Position numbers and translations under genes: made by a program. A stretch of DNA of 10,345 nt from Chitinophagaceae bacterium (GTDB taxonomy: Bacteria; Bacteroidota; Bacteroidia; Chitinophagales; Chitinophagaceae): NCBI GenBank assembly GCA_009996555.1, contig JAACZX010000474.1:1-10345 (forward strand). Direction: 5' to 3'. The notes below the pieces were generated by a model. It was not told the origin of the DNA, ran no database searches, and saw only the letters and a program-made list of their open reading frames with translations. Shown here piece after piece: positions 5,559 to 10,345 of this stretch (positions are counted from its first letter, which is position 1; each line of letters begins with the position of its first letter).

Positions 5559-8228
5559 ATGAGTTTACCGAAACGATATTTAATTACGAGTGCGCTTCCT
5601 TATGCCAATGGTTTGAAACATGTGGGTCATTTGGCGGGTGCGTACATTCCGGCAGATATTTATGCCCGTTACCTGCGTGCGCAAAAGCGTGACGTGGTGT
5701 TTGTATGTGGCAGTGATGAACATGGAACCGCTATTCCCATACAGGCTACAAAAGAAGGCACAACGCCAAGAGCCATTATTGATAAGTACCATGAAGCGAT
5801 GAAGCAGGATTTTGAAGACCTGGGTATGAGCTTTGATATTTATCACCGCACAAGTGAACCCATTCATCATGAAACGGCACAGGAGTTTTTTACTTACCTG
5901 CACGAGCGTGGTGAACTGGAAACAAAAGAAACCGAGCAGTATTTTGATGAAGAGGCTAAAACATTTTTGGCCGATCGTTATATAAAAGGTACTTGTCCGA
6001 ACTGCGGCAGCGACCGTGCATTTGGTGATCAGTGTGAGAATTGCGGACGTACATTAAGTCCGGATGAGTTGATCAATCCCGTTAGTACACTCAGCGGTAA
6101 AGCGCCCATTAAAAAGAAAACATCGCATTGGTATTTGCCCTTGGGTAAGCACGAAGAATTTTTGCGTGAATGGATATTGAAAGAACACAAAGACGATTGG
6201 CGTGCAACAGTTGTTGGACAATGCAAAAGCTGGATCGAAGGTGGGTTGCAATCAAGGGCTGTAACACGTGATCTCGATTGGGGAATTAAAGTGCCAGCCT
6301 CCCTAAATCCCTCCAAAGGAGGGACTTCAGACTCCGATGAATCAGACAGTGCTTTTGATTATTTAACTGCTGATCCTGTTACTTATGGAAAGCTGAAAGA
6401 GTTTGTAAAAGAACATAGAAGTAATCCTACAGATGCTGAGATTGCCTTGTGGGAAATGTTGAGAGGAAAACAATTGGATGGATATAAATTCAGACGACAA
6501 CATATTATCGCCAATTACATCGCTGATTTTGTTTGCTTGTCAGCAAAACTTATTATTGAGGTTGATGGTTTAATTCATCAAATACCAGAAAATAAATTAA
6601 GTGATGCAGAACGTACGAAAGAATTAAATAAAAATGGATTTCAAGTAATACGTTTTAATAATATTGAAGTTATTAACGAACGTGAACGTGTAGCAAATGA
6701 AATTCTTGCTGCTGTATCAAAACGGAAAGCTGAATTAGCGGCGGCTAAAATCCCTCCTTTGGAGGGTGGGGAGGCTGGAAAGGTTCTCTATGTATGGTTT
6801 GATGCGCCGATCGGTTATGTAAGCGCAACCAAGCAATGGGCTATCAATAATAATAAAGAATGGGAACCGTATTGGTACGATCAGGATACGAAGCTGGTGC
6901 ATTTTATTGGTAAGGATAATATCGTTTTCCATTGCATCATCTTCCCGATCATGCTGAAGCTGCATGGAAATATTTTGCCGACCAATGTTCCTGCAAATGA
7001 ATTTCTGAATCTTGAAGGTGATAAAATGAGTACCAGCCGTAACTGGAAACTCGACATGCGTGATTACATCAACGATTTTGTGAAGAAAGAGAATGGTGGT
7101 GGACAGGCAGTTGATATGCTCCGTTATTACTTAACACAAATTGCTCCTGAAACAAAAGACAGTGAGTTTATGTGGAAAGGTTTCCAGGATGCTGTGAACA
7201 GCGAACTGGGAAACATCTTCGGCAATTTTGTAAACCGTACATGGGTGTTGATGCACAAACTCTGCGGCGGAAAAGTGCCGAAGCTGCATGAAGATGTATT
7301 CGTGGAAGAAGATAAATGGATCATCACAGAAATTGAAGCTGCAAAAGCAAAAGTTGAAAATTTATTAGAAGAGTATAAGTTCCGTGAAGCGTTGTTTGAA
7401 GTAATTGATCTCAGCCGCAAGGGGAATCAGTACATGCAGAAGAAGGAGCCTTGGATTGTTGCCAAACAATTAGCCTCCCCAAACCCCTCCGAAGGAGGGG
7501 CTTCAAAACCCGCAGGAGTAACAGAACTTTCAGGTTCTCAGAACCCTCCTTTGGAGGGCAGGGAGGCTGCACAAAAAAACATTGATAACACAATGCATTT
7601 GTGTTTGCAGTTGAGTGCAAATCTTGCTATCCTCATCAACCCCTTCTTACCAAACACAGCAAAGAAAATGCTGGGCATGATGAAAGTGGTGGAGAAAATG
7701 CTTGATTGGGAAAATGCAGGCAAGCTGAAATTGCTGAGTGTTGGTTATGCGTTGCGAGCACCTGAACTGCTTTTCAGAAAAATAGAAGACGATGAAATAA
7801 AATATCAAGTAGAAAAATTGAAAGCAGGGCTGAAGAAGGCTGAAGGTGAAGGGCAAAAGGCAGAAGCTGAAAACCCTCAACCCTCAACCGTAAGCCTTAA
7901 ACCTTCTATCCAGTTTGATGATTTCGCTAAGATCGATCTCAAAGTAGGGACCATTATTACTGCCGAAAAAGTAGAGAAAGCAGATAAGCTGTTGAAACTA
8001 TCGGTTGATCTTGGTTTTGAAACAAGAACTATTGTAAGTGGTATTGCACTTCATTTCAAACCGGAAGAGATTGTTGGCAAACAGGTAGTGGTAGTAGCCA
8101 ATCTTGCACCACGTAAAATGCGTGGTATTGAAAGCAACGGCATGATCCTAATGGCAGAAGATACAGAAGGCAAACTGCATTTTGTTGCACCTTCAACCGT
8201 GATCAACCCCGGCGCAGGCGTAAGCTAA
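5559..8228 (+). CDS. metG: Methionyl-tRNA synthetase with in-frame DUF559 nuclease insertion
   Basis: The enzyme charges tRNA-Met with methionine in the cytoplasm and is normally essential. The frame is intact at 889 residues, about 190 longer than expected for the class. Signature elements are HVGH (21-24), GSDEHGTA (51-58), the zinc knuckle Cys146/149/159/162, VLYVWFDAPIGY (409-420), KMSTS (489-493), the anticodon-binding helical region (~545-750) and a C-terminal EMAP-II-like tRNA-binding fold (~786-889). Two insertions interrupt it: residues 247-406, holding a DUF559 nuclease domain between the CP/zinc region and the second half of the Rossmann fold, and residues 639-670 in the anticodon domain. 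Both lie where family loops vary. ATG 5559 was chosen over a GTG at 5538 because SLPKRYLITSALPYANG is the usual start. All catalytic motifs are kept, so the protein is probably active, but a second metG elsewhere cannot be excluded. Confidence 0.95.
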   Translation: MSLPKRYLITSALPYANGLKHVGHLAGAYIPADIYARYLRAQKRDVVFVCGSDEHGTAIPIQATKEGTTPRAIIDKYHEAMKQDFEDLGMSFDIYHRTSEPIHHETAQEFFTYLHERGELETKETEQYFDEEAKTFLADRYIKGTCPNCGSDRAFGDQCENCGRTLSPDELINPVSTLSGKAPIKKKTSHWYLPLGKHEEFLREWILKEHKDDWRATVVGQCKSWIEGGLQSRAVTRDLDWGIKVPASLNPSKGGTSDSDESDSAFDYLTADPVTYGKLKEFVKEHRSNPTDAEIALWEMLRGKQLDGYKFRRQHIIANYIADFVCLSAKLIIEVDGLIHQIPENKLSDAERTKELNKNGFQVIRFNNIEVINERERVANEILAAVSKRKAELAAAKIPPLEGGEAGKVLYVWFDAPIGYVSATKQWAINNNKEWEPYWYDQDTKLVHFIGKDNIVFHCIIFPIMLKLHGNILPTNVPANEFLNLEGDKMSTSRNWKLDMRDYINDFVKKENGGGQAVDMLRYYLTQIAPETKDSEFMWKGFQDAVNSELGNIFGNFVNRTWVLMHKLCGGKVPKLHEDVFVEEDKWIITEIEAAKAKVENLLEEYKFREALFEVIDLSRKGNQYMQKKEPWIVAKQLASPNPSEGGASKPAGVTELSGSQNPPLEGREAAQKNIDNTMHLCLQLSANLAILINPFLPNTAKKMLGMMKVVEKMLDWENAGKLKLLSVGYALRAPELLFRKIEDDEIKYQVEKLKAGLKKAEGEGQKAEAENPQPSTVSLKPSIQFDDFAKIDLKVGTIITAEKVEKADKLLKLSVDLGFETRTIVSGIALHFKPEEIVGKQVVVVANLAPRKMRGIESNGMILMAEDTEGKLHFVAPSTVINPGAGVS
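6297..6323 (+). repeat. Left inverted end of the 480-nt element
   Basis: It consists of GCCTCCC, the spacer TAAAT, and the self-complementary core CCCTCCAAAGGAGGG (6309-6323). Its complement recurs at the right end (6752-6776), with a spacer of different length. It encodes A-S-L-N-P-S-K-G-G. The following ACTTCA matches GCTTCA at the same place in the 96-nt element. Confidence 0.85.
6366..6722 (+). other. DUF559 (Vsr-like, PD-(D/E)XK superfamily) nuclease domain within MetRS
   Basis: This is a protein domain within metG, residues ~270-388 of the synthetase. It shows the family pattern in order: T-D-A-E (291-294), LWEMLRGKQLDGYKFRRQH (298-315), YIADFVC (320-326), LIIEVDG (331-337) with His340, an Asp/Glu-Arg helix (349-352) and GFQVIRFNNIEV (360-371). 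By comparison with Vsr, Asp323 and Glu334/Asp336/His340 are the likely metal and catalytic residues, and none appears lost. No ATG, GTG or TTG lies in frame between the left border and Leu298, past the first conserved residues, so it is probably made only as part of MetRS. One 60-nt sample (6601-6660) has 16 G+C, against 24 in metG at 7021-7080. Activity is not shown. Confidence 0.85.
6752..6776 (-). repeat. Right inverted end of the 480-nt element
   Basis: CCCTCCTTTGGAGGG (6752-6766), then TG and GGGAGGCT (6769-6776). Read on the minus strand it repeats the left end: AGCCTCCC, a short spacer, then CCCTCCAAAGGAGGG. On the plus strand it encodes I-P-P-L-E-G-G-E-A. Confidence 0.85.
7473..7500 (+). 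repeat. Left inverted end of the 96-nt element
   Basis: GCCTCCCC-AAA followed by the core CCCCTCC-GAA-GGAGGGG (7484-7500), encoding A-S-P-N-P-S-E-G-G. It is nearly identical to the left end of the 480-nt element at 6297-6323. Confidence 0.85.
7544..7568 (-). repeat. Right inverted end of the 96-nt element
   Basis: The core CCCTCCTTTGGAGGG (7544-7558) is followed by CA and GGGAGGCT (7561-7568). It differs from the right end at 6752-6776 only in the dinucleotide between core and tail. It encodes P-P-L-E-G-R-E-A. Confidence 0.85.
7836..7905 (+). repeat. Degenerate heptanucleotide repeat tract coding the MetRS linker
   Basis: Ten 7-nt units lie in one continuous phase. The first five are AAGGCTG, AAGGTGA, AGGGCAA, AAGGCAG and AAGCTGA. 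The next five are AAACCCT, CAACCCT, CAACCGT, AAGCCTT and AAACCTT. The tract encodes residues 760-782 of MetRS, a charged and Pro/Ser-rich linker between the helical domain and the C-terminal tRNA-binding fold. It suggests the linker grew by simple-repeat expansion; the reading frame stays open. Confidence 0.65.
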
Positions 8229-8240
8229 TTTTGCGAATTC

Positions 8241-8291
8241 AAAAAAAAGTTCGGTTATTGTTCATGTTTTAGAACCATAGCCGAACTTTTT
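8241..8291 (+). terminator. Strong Rho-independent terminator after metG
   Basis: Arms 8244-8258 and 8277-8291 pair over 15 positions with one G-T pair (core AGTTCGG/CCGAACT), and an inner GTTC/GAAC stem (8260-8263 with 8272-8275) tightens the loop. The right arm ends in TTTTT and the left begins with eight A, so it could act in both directions. It starts 13 nt after the metG stop. Confidence 0.85.
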
Positions 8292-8343
8292 ACGTATAAG
8301 GCTGTTGTAGAGTACTGTGATAAAGAAATGGTCGGTGCAATTC

Positions 8344-8351
8344 TAAATTTG
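8344..8351 (+). promoter_or_regulatory. Candidate -7 promoter element of the sigma factor operon
   Basis: TAAATTTG matches TAnnTTTG exactly, 17 nt before the TTG start of the sigma factor gene. No convincing TTTG lies at the expected upstream distance. If it is used, the leader would be only about 10 nt; an autoregulated ECF promoter would look different from the housekeeping type. Confidence 0.3.
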
Positions 8352-8368
8352 TTAAACAATAACATTCT

Positions 8369-8920
8369 TTGTTTTCTGCAGCCACATATAACGAAAGCGA
8401 ACTAGTAAACCGTCTCACAAACGGCGATCAGCAGGCAATGTCTGAACTTTATGATCGTTTTTCAGGCGCCATACTTGGTGTCATCATGAAGATTATCACC
8501 GACCAGGCCATTGCAGAAGACGTATTGCAGGAAACGATGTTAAAGATCTGGAACAACATCAACAGTTTTGATACATCGAAGGGCCGTTTGTTTACCTGGA
8601 TGATCAATATTGCACGGAACCAGGCCATTGATAAAACAAGATCGAAAGGATTTAAAAACAGTTCGCAAAACTCTTCGCTTGAAGATTCCGTATATGTGAG
8701 CGAAACAGTTCCTTCAGCAGGAGCAAGTGTTGATACAATGGATGTTCAAAACTGGCTTTTACACCTGCCCGAAGAAAACCGACAGTTAATGCGTCTTGCT
8801 TATTTCATGGGCTACACCCAGGAAGAAATAAGCAAGGAATTAAATATGCCGTTGGGAACAGTCAAAACCAAAATCAGGAATAGTTTAATTGTATTACGTA
8901 AAAAACTAAATGTAACCTGA
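8369..8920 (+). CDS. ECF RNA polymerase sigma factor (SigK-like, RskA-paired)
   Basis: A 183-residue sigma-70 family protein of the extracytoplasmic-function type that directs RNA polymerase to a stress or envelope regulon. Region 2 spans about residues 24-92, with DVLQETMLKIWNNINSFD (core binding) and FTWMINIARNQAIDKTR (-10 recognition). Region 4 spans about 127-180, with the helix-turn-helix YTQEEISKELNMPLGTVKTK. The linker 95-125 is Ser-rich. A TTG at 8369 is chosen: an in-frame stop lies just upstream (8360-8362), and the next ATG (8438) would remove the helix YNESELVNRLTNGD that family members carry. The anti-sigma gene begins 1 nt after the stop, so the two are translationally coupled. 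The inducing signal is unknown. Confidence 0.93.
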   Translation: MFSAATYNESELVNRLTNGDQQAMSELYDRFSGAILGVIMKIITDQAIAEDVLQETMLKIWNNINSFDTSKGRLFTWMINIARNQAIDKTRSKGFKNSSQNSSLEDSVYVSETVPSAGASVDTMDVQNWLLHLPEENRQLMRLAYFMGYTQEEISKELNMPLGTVKTKIRNSLIVLRKKLNVT

Positions 8921-8921
8921 C

Positions 8922-9755
8922 GTGGATCTGAGTTGTATCATACAATCCGGTGACCTGGAACTTTATGTTCTTGGTATGCTTCCTCCCGACGAGGCCGGCA
9001 AGATAGAAGCTTTGTGTAAACTGTTTCCTGAAATTCAGCAAGAAGTAGATGCTATTGCTGCAACTTTTGAAGCAGGTGCCATGCAAATGGCTGTAACACC
9101 ATCGGCTGATGTAAAAGAAAAATTAATGGCTTCGATTTCTGCAAAAACGGGAGTCGCTGTTGCACCTGAAAAAAATGGTTCACCTGTAAAAGTAGTGGAG
9201 ATGAAACCTGTTGCGGAACAAAAATCATCTTTCAGCAAGTTTGCCATCGCCGCTTCATGGGGATTGTTTTTGTTGGCCGGTGCTTTTGCTGTGTATTTGT
9301 ATAACGGTAATCAGCAATTGAAAACTGATGTTGCAACGTTGCAACAAAACGCAACTAAATCTGAGCAACAAATAGGTGAGCTTGCTAAGGAAGTTTCTTC
9401 TTACCAATTATATCGTCAGTTAAAGTCAGATCCTTCTCTTACAACAATAGCATTGGCTTCAGTTAAACCTAATGAGGATTTTCAAGCTGAAGTATTCTGG
9501 AATAAAACATCTGGAGAATTGTTTATTGATCCATCTTACCTGCCTCAAATACCAATTGGCAAACAGTATCAACTTTGGTTCCTCATTGATGGAAAACCAA
9601 TAGATGCTGGTATGATTAGCCTAACCAATACGGCTTCGATCCAAAAAATGAAAGAATGCAAGGGCGCACAAATGTTTGCCATAACCGTTGAGAATGAAGG
9701 CGGCAGCCCAACTCCTACAATGGAACAGATGATTGTTGCAGGCAAGGTTGGTTAA
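8922..9755 (+). CDS. RskA-like membrane anti-sigma factor
   Basis: A 277-residue single-pass membrane protein expected to hold the neighbouring sigma factor inactive. The cytoplasmic part (1-~104) has the family's SGDLELYVLGMLPPDEA (9-25). The zinc HxxxCxxC motif found in many anti-sigma factors is absent. A membrane helix lies at about 107-127 (FAIAASWGLFLLAGAFAVYLY), then a Gln-rich coiled-coil stretch (130-160). The periplasmic RskA C-terminal domain (~170-277) is marked by YQLWFLIDGKPIDAGMISL and FAITVENEGGSPTPT. The start is a GTG at 8922, 1 nt after the sigma stop. In studied RskA systems regulated proteolysis of the anti-sigma factor frees the sigma factor; whether this occurs here is inference. 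Confidence 0.9.
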   Translation: MDLSCIIQSGDLELYVLGMLPPDEAGKIEALCKLFPEIQQEVDAIAATFEAGAMQMAVTPSADVKEKLMASISAKTGVAVAPEKNGSPVKVVEMKPVAEQKSSFSKFAIAASWGLFLLAGAFAVYLYNGNQQLKTDVATLQQNATKSEQQIGELAKEVSSYQLYRQLKSDPSLTTIALASVKPNEDFQAEVFWNKTSGELFIDPSYLPQIPIGKQYQLWFLIDGKPIDAGMISLTNTASIQKMKECKGAQMFAITVENEGGSPTPTMEQMIVAGKVG

Positions 9756-9798
9756 CTTTTTGAGCTACCATTATTTCCGTTAATTTCATTTCAAGTCT

Positions 9799-9828
9799 TT
9801 TGTGAAATAGCATTTAATGCTATCTTCG
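9799..9828 (+). promoter_or_regulatory. Candidate promoter of the 3-hydroxyacyl-CoA dehydrogenase gene
   Basis: TTTG (9799-9802) is followed after 18 nt by TATCTTCG (9821-9828), one mismatch from TAnnTTTG. The spacing equals that of the YceI promoter candidate. It gives a leader of about 40 nt before the ATG at 9873. Confidence 0.5.
9807..9823. promoter_or_regulatory. 17-bp palindrome in the promoter spacer, possible operator
   Basis: ATAGCATT-T-AATGCTAT is a perfect inverted repeat with 8-nt arms around one base. It fills most of the spacer between the two promoter elements and covers the first three bases of the -7 box, where a repressor would block polymerase. It has no T-run directly after it, so it is not a simple terminator. 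The regulator is unknown; TetR-type fatty-acid regulators are one possibility. Confidence 0.4.
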
Positions 9829-9832
9829 ATGT

Positions 9833-9860
9833 AAATAGTTAGTTATGCAACTATTTTTTT
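9833..9860 (+). terminator. AT-rich hairpin with T-run, terminator or leader attenuator
   Basis: AAATAGTT (9833-9840) pairs with AACTATTT (9849-9856) over 8 bp with an 8-nt loop, and the T-run 9854-9860 follows. The stem is AT-rich and weak. It could end the sigma/anti-sigma transcript, or lie in the leader of the next gene if the promoter at 9799-9828 is real. Confidence 0.4.
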
Positions 9861-9872
9861 AAAGCTTGAAAT

Positions 9873-10345
9873 ATGAAAAGAACAATTAAGAAAGTTGCCG
9901 TTTTAGGTAGTGGCGTAATGGGTAGTCGTATTGCCTGTCATTTTGCAGGAGTTGGTTTACAAACAATTTTATTGGATATGGTGCCGAAAGGTTTTGAAGA
10001 AAGCACCAAACCTGCAGAACGTAATAAGCTGGTGAATGATGCATTGGCTGCGGCCATCAAAAGCAACCCATCGCCTGTGTACACAAAAGATGTGGTAAAG
10101 AAAATTACAACCGGCAACTTCACCGATAACATGAAAGACATTGCTTCCTGCGATTGGGTGATTGAAGTGGTAGTGGAGCGTCTTGATATCAAACAACTCA
10201 TTTTTGAACAGGTAGAAAAATACCGCAAGCCCGGTACACTGATCACTTCTAACACATCTGGTATTCCCATCAGCATGATGGCCGAAGGCAGAAGCGATGA
10301 TTTCAAAAAACATTTCTGCGGCACACACTTTTTTAATCCGCCACG
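9873..10345 (+). CDS. 3-hydroxyacyl-CoA dehydrogenase (likely FadB-type fusion), 5' part
   Basis: The first 157 codons of a gene running off the right edge. The enzyme oxidises L-3-hydroxyacyl-CoA to 3-ketoacyl-CoA with NAD in beta-oxidation. The N-terminal Rossmann motif is GSGVMG (12-17) with Asp35 at the end of the second strand, which favours NAD. EVVVERLDIK (98-107), TSNTSGIPI (125-133) and GTHFFNPP (150-157) follow, with His152 the catalytic histidine and Ser126/Asn127 conserved by family comparison. The sequence resembles the long Bacteroidota version of about 800 residues with a C-terminal enoyl-CoA hydratase domain, but the rest is outside the window. A promoter candidate with a palindrome lies upstream. 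Confidence 0.92.
   Translation, partial: MKRTIKKVAVLGSGVMGSRIACHFAGVGLQTILLDMVPKGFEESTKPAERNKLVNDALAAAIKSNPSPVYTKDVVKKITTGNFTDNMKDIASCDWVIEVVVERLDIKQLIFEQVEKYRKPGTLITSNTSGIPISMMAEGRSDDFKKHFCGTHFFNPP

Larger units (their letters stand above)
6297..6776 (+). mobile_element. 480-nt in-frame palindromic element carrying a DUF559 nuclease
   Basis: An insertion of exactly 160 codons (residues 247-406 of MetRS) between the host segments DWGIKVP and GKVLYVWFD, which are near-adjacent in ordinary MetRS. It starts GCC-TCC and ends GAG-GCT and has imperfect inverted ends; each end contains the palindrome CCCTCC-AAA-GGAGGG or its complement. The interior encodes a DUF559 domain. There is no stop codon, no splicing motif and no transposase. 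The outermost similarity reaches CCAGCC/GGCTGG (6294-6778). AAAG occurs on both sides (6288-6291 and 6779-6782) but is also host coding sequence, so a target duplication is not established. The same ends recur at 7473-7568. I infer a mobile element translated as part of its host protein. Confidence 0.75.
7473..7568 (+). mobile_element. 96-nt in-frame palindromic element without nuclease
   Basis: A second insertion in metG, exactly 32 codons (residues 639-670), between WIVAKQL and AQKNIDN in the anticodon-binding domain. It begins GCC-TCC and ends GAG-GCT in the same codon phase as the 480-nt element and has the same palindromic ends. The 43-nt interior (7501-7543) encodes no known domain and contains a small inverted repeat (AGAAC...GTTCT). 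It looks like a non-autonomous, MITE-like relative of the larger element. It has no stop codon and is translated into a Pro/Gly/Ser-rich, probably flexible loop. Confidence 0.75.

Noticed and set aside
6297..6776. Insertion in MetRS as an intein
   Set aside because: The first residue is Ala, not Cys/Ser/Thr, there is no His-Asn before a Cys/Ser/Thr at the right border, and no splicing blocks are seen. DUF559 is not part of a splicing domain here.
6297..6776. Insertion as a group I intron with a homing nuclease
   Set aside because: The reading frame continues without stop through the whole insert and its length is an exact number of codons; almost all of the interior is protein domain, leaving no room for a ribozyme core.
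5559..8228. metG as a pseudogene broken by insertions
   Set aside because: No stop or frameshift is present and HVGH, KMSTS, the zinc cysteines and the C-terminal domain are all intact.
5509..8334. Shared GAAATGGTCG upstream of metG (5509-5518) and of the sigma gene (8325-8334)
   Set aside because: The site lies after the -7 candidate in one case and before it in the other, and 10 nt is short; treated as chance.

Overview
The window reads as chromosomal DNA of a Bacteroidota bacterium, most likely in or near the family Chitinophagaceae. This is inferred from the protein families, from A-rich start regions without Shine-Dalgarno sequences, from promoter candidates of the Bacteroidota type (TTTG about 18 nt before TAnnTTTG), and from outer-membrane proteins with signal peptides ending in A-Q. 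No rRNA, tRNA, CRISPR array or insertion sequence with its own transposase is visible.

Left part, minus strand (1-4053): a partial outer-membrane beta-barrel protein follows a YceI-family periplasmic protein, probably in one operon with a promoter near 1753-1782. Then come two paralogous LD-carboxypeptidases (peptidase family S66). One has no signal peptide and the other has one, so the pair may serve cytoplasm and periplasm in muropeptide recycling or remodelling. Between them, on the plus strand, sits a short ORF for a 56-residue protein with two likely membrane segments.

Middle, plus strand (4114-8291): a secreted alpha/beta hydrolase is followed by a small predicted outer-membrane barrel protein, and then by metG (methionyl-tRNA synthetase with a C-terminal EMAP-II-like tRNA-binding domain). 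The metG gene is the main point of interest. Its reading frame is intact but carries two in-frame insertions bounded by the same GC-rich inverted repeats. One is 480 nt and encodes a complete-looking DUF559 (Vsr-like, PD-(D/E)XK superfamily) nuclease domain inside the catalytic half of the enzyme. The other is 96 nt and carries no nuclease. Both begin with GCC-TCC and end with GAG-GCT in the same codon phase, so both are whole numbers of codons and are read through as protein. They look like an autonomous/non-autonomous pair of a protein-tolerated palindromic mobile element. The linker before the tRNA-binding domain is built from degenerate heptanucleotide repeats. A strong hairpin terminator closes the gene.

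Right part, plus strand (8344-10345): an ECF sigma factor and its RskA-like membrane anti-sigma factor form a tight pair that uses TTG and GTG starts. After a 117-nt gap holding a promoter candidate, a 17-bp palindrome in the promoter spacer and an AT-rich hairpin, the 5' part of a 3-hydroxyacyl-CoA dehydrogenase (fatty-acid beta-oxidation) runs off the end of the window.
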